This document shows positions 56,082 through 64,000 of a stretch of DNA of 64,000 bases, in pieces. The notes under the pieces were generated by a model. It did not search any database. It saw only the letters and a program-made list of their open reading frames with translations, and had not been told where the DNA came from. The first letter of the stretch is position 1. Every line of letters starts with the position of its first letter. The stretch is from contig JAXMCR010000003.1 in assembly GCA_046349255.1 (NCBI GenBank), positions 62,001-126,000 on the forward strand, written 5' to 3'. The stretch comes from DAIODI01 sp046349255. Lineage in GTDB: Bacteria; Pseudomonadota; Alphaproteobacteria; Rhizobiales; Aestuariivirgaceae. Position numbers and translations under genes: made by a program.

Positions 56082-57113
56082 ATGGTCTCGATGGCTTCGG
56101 TCCCACTTCCTCTTGCTTTGACGATGGGAGAGCCGGCAGGGATCGCGCCGGACATCACGCTTGGCGCATGGCTCGAACTCAAGCACCGCGGTCCCGCGTT
56201 CGTCTTCATCGGCGATCCGACTCTGCTGCAATCAAGGGCGGCTACACTTGGACTTGAAGTGCCCGTGGCGGTCGTACGCGAGCCAAGGGAGGCCGCGGAG
56301 CGGATGGCGGCAGCACTCCCAGTGCTACCACTGGTGCTGGAACAGCCGGTGACCACAGGCAGACCCGACCCCGCGACTGCGCCGGCCGTGCTCGCCTCGA
56401 TCCGGAAGGCGGTCGAGCTCGCGCTCGAGGGCTCGGCAGGTGGTATCGTCACCAACCCCATCCAGAAGGAAACGCTTTACGCGGCGGGATTCCGCAACGA
56501 GGGGCATACTGACTATCTGGCCGACCTTGCCCGCAAGAAGGGCCATGCCGCCGAGCCCGTGATGATGCTCTCGACGGGGGCGCTGCGCACCGTGCCCGTC
56601 ACGGTGCACGTTCCGTTGCGCCAGGTGTTCGACGACCTCACCTCGGAACGGATCGTTCGACAGACCTTGGCGCTCGACCGTGACCTGAAGAGGCGACTCG
56701 GGATCGCCGCGCCCCGCATCGCCGTGACCGGCCTGAACCCCCATGCGGGGGAGAACGGAACGATTGGCCGCGAGGAGATCGACATCATATTGCCGGCCAT
56801 CGAATCCTTGCGCGGACGGGGTCTCGACGTGAGCGGTCCGTTTCCAGCCGACAGCCTGTTCCAGGAAAACCTCCGCACACGGTACGATGCAATCGTGTGC
56901 ATGTATCACGACCAGGCGCTGATCCCGGTAAAGGCGCTCGGCTTCGATCAGGGTGTGAACTCGACGCTCGGCCTGCCGTTCGTACGGACCTCGCCCGACC
57001 ACGGGACGGCGCTGTCGCTGGCGGGCACCGGCAAGGCGTCCGCCACCAGCCTGATCTCCGCGCTGCGCCTCGCAGCCGAGATGGCCGGGCGATCGGCCGG
57101 CTCCCGTGTCTGA
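56082..57113 (+). CDS. pdxA: 4-hydroxythreonine-4-phosphate dehydrogenase
   Basis: 343 residues. TMGEPAGIAPDI at the start, the metal-binding GHTDYLADLA, GLNPHAGENGTIGREE and MYHDQALIPVKALGFDQGVN with the TSPDHGTA close are family hallmarks. It oxidises and decarboxylates 4-phosphohydroxy-threonine in pyridoxal phosphate synthesis, the cofactor of several PLP enzymes in this window. ATGs at 56082 and 56091 are both possible. The 3' end overlaps rsmA by eight bases. Confidence 0.95.
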   Translation: MVSMASVPLPLALTMGEPAGIAPDITLGAWLELKHRGPAFVFIGDPTLLQSRAATLGLEVPVAVVREPREAAERMAAALPVLPLVLEQPVTTGRPDPATAPAVLASIRKAVELALEGSAGGIVTNPIQKETLYAAGFRNEGHTDYLADLARKKGHAAEPVMMLSTGALRTVPVTVHVPLRQVFDDLTSERIVRQTLALDRDLKRRLGIAAPRIAVTGLNPHAGENGTIGREEIDIILPAIESLRGRGLDVSGPFPADSLFQENLRTRYDAIVCMYHDQALIPVKALGFDQGVNSTLGLPFVRTSPDHGTALSLAGTGKASATSLISALRLAAEMAGRSAGSRV

Positions 57114-57969
57114 CGACGCGCTACCACCGTTGCGCGAGGTGATCGCGCAGCACGGTCTTTCGGCGAAGAAGTCGCTCGGCCAGAACTTCCTGTTCGACCT
57201 CAATCTCACGCGACGGATTGCCCGCGCGGCCGCGCCGCTCGACGAGGGCGTCGTCATCGAGGTCGGCCCCGGACCGGGCGGATTGACGCGGGCGCTCCTG
57301 GCGGAGGGCGCGCAGACTGTCATCGCCATCGAACGGGACGCGCGCGTGCTGCCGGCGCTGGCACAGATCGCGGCTGCCTGGCCCGGCCGCCTTCAGGTAC
57401 GCGAAGGCGATGCGCTCGAGATCGACTGGCGGGCGCTCATCGACGGCCGGCCGGCAAAGATCGTGGCGAACCTGCCGTACAACGTGGGCACCGCTCTGCT
57501 CGTGACCTGGCTGACGACCGAGCCATGGCCGCCCTGGTGGCAGTCTCTGACGCTGATGTTTCAGAAGGAAGTTGCCGAGCGAATCTGCGCACGGCCGGGC
57601 GACGACGCGTACGGCCGATTGGCGGTACTCTCACAATGGCGCGCGCGGCCCAAGCGGCTGTTCGACGTAGACCGACGCGCCTTCGTGCCGCCGCCGTCAG
57701 TTACCTCTTCGATCGTGCAGATCGTGCCGAAACCGCCGCTCGACCCGGTCGTCCGGGTTGCGGTTCTGGAACGGGTGACGGCGGCGGCATTCGGGCAGCG
57801 CCGCAAGATGATCCGCTCGAGTCTGAAGGCGCTCGGCCGCGACACCGAGGCGCTGATCGCTGCCGCACACCTCAGACCTGACATGCGCGCGGAAGAAATC
57901 GACGTGGCGGGATTTTGCCGGCTCGCCCATCATCTGCAACTGGCAGAACGGGAGGAGGGACGCCTATGA
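57106..57969 (+). CDS. rsmA: 16S rRNA dimethyladenosine transferase
   Basis: 287 residues, GTG start. SLGQNFLFD (23-31), EVGPGPGGLT (52-61) and NLPYN (122-126) are the KsgA/RsmA signature, with the C-terminal FVPPPSVTSSIVQI. It dimethylates two adjacent adenines near the 3' end of 16S rRNA and acts as a late ribosome-assembly checkpoint. The stop overlaps the alcohol dehydrogenase start (ATGA). Confidence 0.95.
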   Translation: MSDDALPPLREVIAQHGLSAKKSLGQNFLFDLNLTRRIARAAAPLDEGVVIEVGPGPGGLTRALLAEGAQTVIAIERDARVLPALAQIAAAWPGRLQVREGDALEIDWRALIDGRPAKIVANLPYNVGTALLVTWLTTEPWPPWWQSLTLMFQKEVAERICARPGDDAYGRLAVLSQWRARPKRLFDVDRRAFVPPPSVTSSIVQIVPKPPLDPVVRVAVLERVTAAAFGQRRKMIRSSLKALGRDTEALIAAAHLRPDMRAEEIDVAGFCRLAHHLQLAEREEGRL

Positions 57970-59018
57970 TGCACGCGCAGGCGATGGAGGAGTACGGCGA
58001 GCCGCTGAAGCCGCGTTCGAAGCCGGTTCCGGTGCCGAAGGGCCGCGAGGTGGTCGTGCGCATCAGCCATTGCGGCCTTTGCCACTCCGACCTGCACCTG
58101 CACGAGGGCAAGTTCGACCTTGGCGACGGCAAGAGCCTCGATATCCGTTCCGGCCGTCCGCTGCCGTTCATCCTCGGCCACGAGATCTGCGGAACCGTGG
58201 AGGCCGTGGGCGAGGCCGTGACCGAACGGTTCGGGGATGGTCCGTACGCGGTCTATCCATGGTGCGGCTGCGGAGCGTGCGCACGCTGCAGGGCGGGCGA
58301 CGAGCATCTGTGCGAGGCTTCTCAACACCTCGGCATCAATCGCGACGGCGGCTTCGCCACGCACGTGCTGGTTCCGGACGCCCGTCACCTGATCGACGTC
58401 TCCGGCATCCCCGTCGAGGTCGCGGGCAGCATCATGTGCTCCGGCATCACGGCATTCGGCGCCTTCCGGAAAGCGGAGCCCTACCTGCTTGGCCGCCCGC
58501 TGATGGTGATCGGTCTCGGCGGCGTCGGGATGATGGCGGTGCGCATCGCCAAGGCGCTCGCAGGTGTTCCGGTGCTTGCAGCCGACATCGACCCGGTGAA
58601 GCGCGAAGCGGCGCTCGCCGCCGGCGCCGACCACGTGTTCGACCCCCGCGCGGAAGGGGTGCGCAAGGCTGTGCTCAGCGCAGCGGGCGGGGCTTGCGGC
58701 GCCGCGATCGACTTCGTCGGCAACGGGCAGACCTTCGATTTTGCCTCCGCCGTGACCGGCAAGGCCTCGGCGATCGTGGTCGCCGGCCTGATGGGCGGGC
58801 GCATGTCGATCCCCGTGCCGATGTTTCCGCTCCGTACACTGACGATTACCGGCACGTTCGTCGCCTCGCCGGCGGAGGCGCGCGAACTGGTGGATCTCAT
58901 GCGGAACGGAACAGTGGCGATGCAGGCCGTCACGGTGCGCCCGCTCGACGAGGTGAACGCGGCGATGGAGGCGCTCGCGAAGGGCGAGGTGGTGGGCCGT
59001 GTGGTGCTGAAGACTTAA
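57966..59018 (+). CDS. zinc-dependent alcohol dehydrogenase
   Basis: 350 residues. The catalytic zinc site is C39 in CGLCHSDLH with GHE at 71-73. A structural zinc site C102-C105-C108-C116 is complete (CGACARCRAGDEHLC). The NAD(P) motif is VIGLGGVGMMA. Substrate unknown. Coupled by ATGA to rsmA, it is an unusual last member of the lptD-surA-pdxA-rsmA run. The TAA is shared with gmk on the other strand (TTAA). Confidence 0.85.
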   Translation: MMHAQAMEEYGEPLKPRSKPVPVPKGREVVVRISHCGLCHSDLHLHEGKFDLGDGKSLDIRSGRPLPFILGHEICGTVEAVGEAVTERFGDGPYAVYPWCGCGACARCRAGDEHLCEASQHLGINRDGGFATHVLVPDARHLIDVSGIPVEVAGSIMCSGITAFGAFRKAEPYLLGRPLMVIGLGGVGMMAVRIAKALAGVPVLAADIDPVKREAALAAGADHVFDPRAEGVRKAVLSAAGGACGAAIDFVGNGQTFDFASAVTGKASAIVVAGLMGGRMSIPVPMFPLRTLTITGTFVASPAEARELVDLMRNGTVAMQAVTVRPLDEVNAAMEALAKGEVVGRVVLKT

Positions 59019-59689
59019 AGGGTCTTCACCAGTCCGCGCACGAACTCGGTCAAGCCTACTCTGCGATGGCGCTTCAGCCGCTCGGCGACGAGAATCGAGT
59101 CGATCGCCCGATCGCTGTCGTCGATGTCGGTGTTGATGATCACGTAATCGTATTCCGGCCAGTGGCTGATCTCGCGCGAGGCTTCCGCCATGCGCTTGGC
59201 CACCACGGATGCCGAATCCTGCGCCCGGTTGATGAGCCGCTCGCGCAAGGCTTCGGCAGTCGGCGGCAGAACGAAGACGCGCACGACATCGTCGCGCAGG
59301 GCTTCGGAAAGCTGCTGCGTGCCCTGCCAGTCGATGTCGAACAGCACGTCGCGCCCTTGCGCCATCGCTTGCTCGACAGGCGCCCGCGGCGTTCCGTAGA
59401 GGTTGCCAAACACCTCTGCGTACTCGAGCAACTCGTTTCGGTCGATCATGGCGCGGAATTTCTCGCGCGTGATGAAGTGATAGTCGATGCCAGCCTGCTC
59501 ACCGGGACGCGGGGCGCGAGTCGTCACCGACACCGACATTGTGATTTGCGCATCGCGCGCAAGCAGCCTGCGAGCGATCGTCGTCTTGCCGGCGCCCGAA
59601 GGCGAGGACAGCACGAACAGGAGCCCGCGACGCGCGATCTCCGGCGGCGTGATCTTCTGCTGCCTTTGCCTCGACGCGCTATTCGACAT
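59015..59689 (-). CDS. gmk: guanylate kinase
   Basis: 224 residues. The P-loop PSGAGKTT is at 30-37, followed by SVTTRAPRPGEQAGIDYHFI, EYAEVFGNLYGT and FDIDWQGTQQL. It phosphorylates GMP to GDP. The N-terminal ten residues are an extension before the family core. It overlaps yicC by 11 bases and is the last gene of the minus-strand run from fabG. Confidence 0.95.
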   Translation of the reverse strand: MSNSASRQRQQKITPPEIARRGLLFVLSSPSGAGKTTIARRLLARDAQITMSVSVTTRAPRPGEQAGIDYHFITREKFRAMIDRNELLEYAEVFGNLYGTPRAPVEQAMAQGRDVLFDIDWQGTQQLSEALRDDVVRVFVLPPTAEALRERLINRAQDSASVVAKRMAEASREISHWPEYDYVIINTDIDDSDRAIDSILVAERLKRHRRVGLTEFVRGLVKTL

Positions 59690-60566
59690 TCTGCACCTGC
59701 TCGCGAAGCTGGTCGATGACCGCCTTGAGGTCGAGGCCGATGCGCGTCTGCTCGCGCTCGGTCGATTTCGAGCACAACGTGTTGGCCTCGCGGTTGAATT
59801 CCTGGGCGAGGAAGTCGAGCTTGCGGCCGACGGCGTCGCTTTCGGCGAGAAGCTCGCGCGCGTTCTCCACGTGCGCCGTCAGCCGGTCGATCTCCTCCTG
59901 GACGTCGGCGCGTACGGCAAGCAGCAGCGCCTCCTGGTGCAGCCGGTCGGCATCGAAGGTGGACGATGCCTCGAGAAGCTTCGCCACTTGCTCGGCAAGC
60001 CGCGCCTTGATCGCGTCGGTCGTCCGACTTGGATTATCCCGTGCCGAAGCCGTGAGCGCCTCGATGCGGTCTACGGCGCTCTTCAGTACCGCCTCGATGC
60101 GAGCCCCCTCCGCCGCGCGATTCTTCAAAAGCGCGTCGAACAGTTCGTCTACGGATCGAAGGATCGCCGCGTTGCGGGATTCGACCTCTTCCGGGGTGTC
60201 TTCGTGCTCGCTGACCTCGACCACGCCCTTGAGCGCAAGCAGCGCGTCGATCGAAGGAGCAGGCGCCCCGAGTGCGTTCGCGACTCGCGTCGCTGCGGTC
60301 GACAGCTCGACGAGGACGGGCTCGTTGACCGTCACCGTCCACACCGGGCTGTCGCGGGACAAATCCATCGACACCTGGATGTTCCCGCGCTTGAAACGGC
60401 GCGCAGCGCGCTCGCGGATCTCCATCTCGAGCGCCTCGAGGCCACCGGGCAGACGCAACCGCACGTCCAGGGACTTGCCGTTCACGCTCTTCGCCTCGAG
60501 GTGCCAGCGCCAGCCACCGCTCACCCCGTCGGTGCGGGCGAATCCCGTCATGCTGGTCAGCGGCAT
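59679..60566 (-). CDS. YicC-family endoribonuclease-like protein
   Basis: 295 residues. MPLTSMTGFAR at the start and WHLEAKSVNGKSLDVRLRLP are the YicC N-terminal domain; the DUF1732 domain is near the end (LDFLAQEFNREANTLCSKS). YicC proteins cleave or help degrade small RNAs in enteric bacteria. Here gmk follows with an 11-base overlap, a pairing common across bacteria. The upstream mltG gene is on the same strand, 75 bases away. Confidence 0.9.
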   Translation of the reverse strand: MPLTSMTGFARTDGVSGGWRWHLEAKSVNGKSLDVRLRLPGGLEALEMEIRERAARRFKRGNIQVSMDLSRDSPVWTVTVNEPVLVELSTAATRVANALGAPAPSIDALLALKGVVEVSEHEDTPEEVESRNAAILRSVDELFDALLKNRAAEGARIEAVLKSAVDRIEALTASARDNPSRTTDAIKARLAEQVAKLLEASSTFDADRLHQEALLLAVRADVQEEIDRLTAHVENARELLAESDAVGRKLDFLAQEFNREANTLCSKSTEREQTRIGLDLKAVIDQLREQVQNVE

Positions 60567-60641
60567 TGGCTCTCCCGCGAATCGCCTCGAAGGCCGACTC
60601 TAGGCCGGGCTAGGCCTCGTGCAAGTGGGCCACGATGAGGT

Positions 60642-62093
60642 TCAATCGGCGGCCGGCTTGGGCTTCGGCAACGGAACGAGCTTTCCGGCGACCTTCACGA
60701 TCGTGGTCTCGACCGCGTCGGTTGTTGTGGCGGGTGCTGGGGCGGGCGTTGCCGCCGCCTCGGGCGCGGGTGCGGTGGCGGGCGGTTTCGGGGCACCCGC
60801 GGGCGGAACTTCCTCGGGGATCGGCAGCCCGCCGCCTTGCTGCGCTGGCGCCGTTTCGGTCGACGGGGTCGTCGCCGGCGCGGCCTCCGCCTGCTGCTCC
60901 TCCGTAGCGGCGCTGGCTGCCGGTTGCGCGGGTTGCGCCGCGGCGGATGCTGCTCCCGTGGAAGCTTGTGCGTCGCTAGCCGTCGCCGGCTGGTCCGCCG
61001 CCGGTGCCTGGCCATCGCCCGCCGTCGCGTCGCCTTCGTTGGCGCGGTCGGCCTCCACCTGGCGCCACTTCTTCACGTTCGCCTGATGCTCGGCGAGCGT
61101 CTTGGCGAACGCATGGCCACCGGTGCCATCGGCGACGAAGTAGAGGTCGCCGGTCTGCGCCGGGTTCATCACGGCAGCAATCGACTCCTTGCCCGGGTTG
61201 GCGATCGGCGTCGGGGGCAGGCCGTCGATCTGGTAGGTGTTGTAGGCGGTCTTCTCCGCGATATCGGATCGCGTCAGCGGGCGGTCCAGCTTTCCCTTGC
61301 CGCCGACGATCCCATAGATGATCGTCGGGTCCGATTGAAGCCGCATGCCCTTCTTGAGCCGGTTCACGAACACCGCGGCGACGCGCGGTCGCTCCTCCGC
61401 AATGCCTGTCTCCTTCTCCACGATCGAGGCAAGGATGACGGCCTCTTCCTTCGTCTTGAACGGCAGGCCGTCCGCCTTCGCCTTCCACAGCGTGTCGACC
61501 ACCTCGTCGTGGGCCTTCTTCATCTGCGCGAGAAGCTCCGGCCGCGTGGTGCCGCGCTGGAAGACGTAGGTGTCAGGAAGCAGCGCCCCCTCGGGAACGT
61601 CTGCCGGTGCGGCATCGACGAGCACGTCGTTGGCGTTCATCCGGTCGAGGATCTGCGTGGTGGTGAGGCCCTCGGGGATGGTCAGCTTGTAGGTGATGGA
61701 CTTGCCGCTCTGCAGGGTCGCGATGATCTGCGCGACGCTCGCCCCGGCGGGTATCTCGTACTCGCCGGCCTTCAGGTTCGATGTGCCGAGGAATTTGTGC
61801 GCCGTTGCACCGGCCATGAAGACGTTGGCGCTTTCAACTGCGCCGCGATCCTCGAGCCGGCGGGCAATCGCCTCGGTTCCGAGGCCACGGCCGATCATCA
61901 CGACGGTCGGCTCCTTCAGCGGTCCGGGCTTCTCGACTTCGTACTTGAGCCACGCCGCTCCGCCGGCAAGGCCGATCGCTGCCAGCACGACGACGGTGAG
62001 CAGGGAACGAAAGATCCGGCCGAGCAGGCTGACCCGGCGCGGCCCGCGACGGCCGGCGGCGCGTCGTCCACGGCCACTGCCAGTATCGTTCAC
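60642..62093 (-). CDS. mltG: endolytic transglycosylase MltG
   Basis: 483 residues from a GTG at 62093 (GAGGG upstream); an in-frame ATG 27 codons earlier would overlap fabF by 50 bases and is less likely. One membrane helix (about 26-48) follows a basic N-terminus. The YceG fold includes ASIVEKETGIAEERP with catalytic Glu226, and SDPTIIYG. MltG cuts nascent glycan strands near the membrane to set chain length. The last 120 residues are a low-complexity Ala/Pro/Gln/Thr tail not found in the E. coli protein, ending VPLPKPKPAAD. Confidence 0.92.
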   Translation of the reverse strand: MNDTGSGRGRRAAGRRGPRRVSLLGRIFRSLLTVVVLAAIGLAGGAAWLKYEVEKPGPLKEPTVVMIGRGLGTEAIARRLEDRGAVESANVFMAGATAHKFLGTSNLKAGEYEIPAGASVAQIIATLQSGKSITYKLTIPEGLTTTQILDRMNANDVLVDAAPADVPEGALLPDTYVFQRGTTRPELLAQMKKAHDEVVDTLWKAKADGLPFKTKEEAVILASIVEKETGIAEERPRVAAVFVNRLKKGMRLQSDPTIIYGIVGGKGKLDRPLTRSDIAEKTAYNTYQIDGLPPTPIANPGKESIAAVMNPAQTGDLYFVADGTGGHAFAKTLAEHQANVKKWRQVEADRANEGDATAGDGQAPAADQPATASDAQASTGAASAAAQPAQPAASAATEEQQAEAAPATTPSTETAPAQQGGGLPIPEEVPPAGAPKPPATAPAPEAAATPAPAPATTTDAVETTIVKVAGKLVPLPKPKPAAD

Positions 62094-62124
62094 CGGTGAA
62101 GAGCCCTCGTTCTCGGGGCGGTCG

Positions 62125-63387
62125 TCACGCAGCCTTGCGGAAGACCACCGATGCGTTCGTTCCACCAAAACCAAACGAATTCGACAGAACTGTGTTGATC
62201 TCCTTGCGCCGCGGCTTCAGCGGCACGAGGTCGATCTCGGTTTCGACGGATGGATTCTCGAGGTTGAGCGTCGCCGGTGCGATTCCGTCGCGCATGGCAA
62301 GGATCGAGAAGATCGCCTCGATGGCGCCGGCCGCCCCGAGCAGATGCCCGGTCGCCGACTTCGTCGAGGACATGCACAGATCCTTCGCCTTGTTGCCGAG
62401 CAGGCGCTCCACCGCGCGCAGTTCGATCTCGTCACCGAGTGGCGTAGAGGTGCCGTGCGCGTTCACGTAGTCGATGTCGTGCGCCGAGATGCCGGCGCGC
62501 TTCAGCGCCATCTGCATGCAGCGGTAGGCGCCGTCGCCGTCCTCGGCCGGCGCCGTAATGTGGTGGGCATCGCCCGAAAGGCCGTAGCCGATGACTTCGC
62601 CGTAGATCTTCGCGCCGCGCGCCTTCGCGTGCTCGTACTCTTCGAGCACGAGGATGCCCGAGCCTTCGCCCATGACGAACCCGTCGCGGTCGCGGTCGTA
62701 GGGTCGCGAGGCGCGATGGGGTGTGTCGTTGAAGCTCGTCGAGAGCGCCTTGCAGGCAATGAAGCCCGCGATGCCGAGACGGCAGATCGCGCCTTCCGCA
62801 CCGCCGGCGATCATCACGTCGGCGTCGTCGAACGCGATGAGGCGCGCCGCATCGCCGATCGAGTGAGCGCCCGTGGAGCACGCGGTGACGACCGAGTGGT
62901 TCGGGCCCTTGAAGCCGTAGATGATCGAGGCGATGCCGGAGCAGAGGTTGATGAGGCTGCCCGGAATGAAGAACGGACTGACGCGCCGCGGCCCCTTCTC
63001 CTTGAGCAGGATGGCAGTCGCCTCGATCGAGGGCAGCCCGCCGATGCCGGAGCCGATGAGCACGCCGGTGCGGCAGCGCTCCTCCTCGGTCTTCGGCTCC
63101 CAACCCGAATCGGCCACCGCCTGGCGCACCGCCGCGAGGCCGTAAATGATGAACTGGTCATATCGGCGCTGGTCCTTCGAATCGACCCACTGGTCGGCGT
63201 CGAAGGTGCCATTCGTGCCGTCTCCGCGCTTTATCTCGCAGGCGACGCGGCAGGAGAGGTCGGAGGCGTCGAAGCGGGTGATGGGTCCTGCGCCGGATTC
63301 GCCCTTGAGCAGGCGGCTCCAGGTCTCCTCGACGCCGGTCGCCAGTGGCGTCACCAGCCCCAGTCCCGTCACGACGACTCTACGCAT
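62125..63387 (-). CDS. fabF: beta-ketoacyl-ACP synthase II
   Basis: 420 residues. Catalytic Cys170 in TACSTGAHS, His311 in NAHGTSTPLGD and Lys343 with His348 in STKSATGHLLGAAG form the Cys-His-His triad of FabF. It elongates acyl-ACP with malonyl-ACP. The ATG at 63387 starts MRRVVVTGLG; an in-frame ATG seven codons upstream is less likely. It lies between acpP and mltG in the conserved fabG-acpP-fabF-mltG order. Confidence 0.96.
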   Translation of the reverse strand: MRRVVVTGLGLVTPLATGVEETWSRLLKGESGAGPITRFDASDLSCRVACEIKRGDGTNGTFDADQWVDSKDQRRYDQFIIYGLAAVRQAVADSGWEPKTEEERCRTGVLIGSGIGGLPSIEATAILLKEKGPRRVSPFFIPGSLINLCSGIASIIYGFKGPNHSVVTACSTGAHSIGDAARLIAFDDADVMIAGGAEGAICRLGIAGFIACKALSTSFNDTPHRASRPYDRDRDGFVMGEGSGILVLEEYEHAKARGAKIYGEVIGYGLSGDAHHITAPAEDGDGAYRCMQMALKRAGISAHDIDYVNAHGTSTPLGDEIELRAVERLLGNKAKDLCMSSTKSATGHLLGAAGAIEAIFSILAMRDGIAPATLNLENPSVETEIDLVPLKPRRKEINTVLSNSFGFGGTNASVVFRKAA

Positions 63388-63481
63388 GAAAATCTCCCCG
63401 CAAGTCAAAGCGGGCGGCCGGGGTTCACCCGCCGCCCGCTGGCCGGCCTTGTTGTCCGGCGGTTTGCCAACTGGAAAGCTC

Positions 63482-63718
63482 TCAGGCCTGATTCTTCTCG
63501 ATGAACTTGATCGCGTCGCCGACGGTCTGGATCGTCTCGGCCGCGTCGTCCGGGATCTCGATGCCGAACTCCTCCTCGAACGCCATGACGAGCTCGACCG
63601 TGTCGAGGCTGTCCGCGCCGAGATCGTCGATGAAGCTCGCTTCGGCGGTCACCTTGTCGGCATCCACGCCCAGGTGCTCCACCACGATCTTGCGCACCCG
63701 ATCAGCAACGTCGCTCAT
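63482..63718 (-). CDS. acpP: acyl carrier protein
   Basis: 78 residues. Ser37 in GADSLDT is the 4'-phosphopantetheine attachment site; helix II is LDTVELVMAFEEEFGIEI. Strongly acidic, as usual. ATG at 63718 (MSDVADRVRKIVVEHLG); an ATG eight codons upstream would add residues foreign to the family. A 197-base gap separates it from the upstream fabG, so it may have its own promoter, and it is usually highly expressed. Confidence 0.96.
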   Translation of the reverse strand: MSDVADRVRKIVVEHLGVDADKVTAEASFIDDLGADSLDTVELVMAFEEEFGIEIPDDAAETIQTVGDAIKFIEKNQA

Positions 63719-63915
63719 GTCCAAATCCTTTGCTCTGTTCAAACCCTCGCGGCGCGGAAGCCACTGCCGCGGAAACCCCTGATTTCCGCCGCCAGTGAAC
63801 CATAACTTCGGCGCTGCCGCTCAATTCCCCTGTCGAAGGACGGCGCGTATTATCACACAAACGGCGACCAGAGAAAGAGCCTGCCCGCCGCCGGTGGTGC
63901 GCCGCCCGAATCCGG

Positions 63916-64000
63916 TCAGATCATCGCCATTCCGCCGTTCACGTGCAAGGTCTGCCCGGTGACATAGGCCGCTTCGATGCTTGCCAGGAACACGACTGCC
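63916..64000 (-). CDS. fabG: 3-oxoacyl-ACP reductase FabG (C-terminal end only)
   Basis: Only the last 27 residues are inside the window: AVVFLASIEAAYVTGQTLHV then NGGMAMI and a TGA at 63918-63916. The YVTGQTLHVNGGM ending is typical of FabG, the NADPH-dependent reductase of fatty-acid elongation, and the position before acpP-fabF agrees. The rest of the gene lies beyond the right edge. Confidence 0.88.
   Translation of the reverse strand, partial: AVVFLASIEAAYVTGQTLHVNGGMAMI

Overview
The window is a gene-dense, GC-rich stretch of an alphaproteobacterial chromosome, most likely of the order Hyphomicrobiales (Rhizobiales). Support comes from gene order and content: an iscR-desulfurase-sufBCDST-sufA operon, a class II DAHP synthase, the lptD-surA-pdxA-rsmA run, gmk-yicC-mltG-fabF-acpP-fabG, hopanoid genes (hpnO, hpnB, hpnH, hpnG), an Atm1-type exporter, and intergenic 9-5-9 palindromes with a TCAAG/CTTGA loop. 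The species cannot be named from the sequence. I saw no tRNA, rRNA, CRISPR array, insertion sequence or phage gene, so this looks like core chromosome.

Layout. 1-1738: end of an ECF sigma factor gene and an alpha/beta hydrolase. 1819-9186: the Fe-S cluster operon, whose promoter overlaps a good match to an IscR operator. 9187-9609: tandem palindromic repeats. 9610-15338: an RNA helicase with its own promoter, a HlyC-like acyltransferase, a ProC-like reductase, a cupin, a fused B12-dependent mutase-like protein and a small secreted protein. 15483-22594: parE, a DUF2093 protein, DAHP synthase, and a coupled amidohydrolase-porin pair. 22595-28772: two EamA transporters, cysS, a 47-residue membrane peptide coupled to citramalate synthase, and a RarD-like transporter.

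28773-29092 is an unassigned region between converging genes with several strong hairpins. 29093-32612 holds small membrane proteins, an orphan B12-binding radical SAM enzyme and a LOG-family protein. 32805-37735 is an envelope block: a LysM protein, the Atm1-type ABC exporter, psd and pssA. 37732-48570 holds a trans-sulfuration-type PLP enzyme, then a hopanoid tailoring island (hpnO, hpnB, hpnH, hpnG) with an embedded RND pump, a methyltransferase and an SDR lacking the usual catalytic Tyr. 48661-52493: an aspartoacylase-like metalloenzyme, DUF1737, holC, a Cys-rich secreted protein and pepA. 52771-64000: LPS assembly (lptD, surA-like), pdxA, rsmA and a zinc alcohol dehydrogenase, converging on gmk, yicC, mltG, fabF, acpP and the end of fabG.

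The shared themes are Fe-S and cofactor supply (SUF, two radical SAM enzymes, two B12 proteins, Atm1) and construction of the outer envelope (hopanoids, phospholipids, LPS, fatty acids, peptidoglycan). Packing is tight: several convergent pairs share overlapping or abutting stop codons, and many same-strand pairs use ATGA, GTGA or TGATG junctions.
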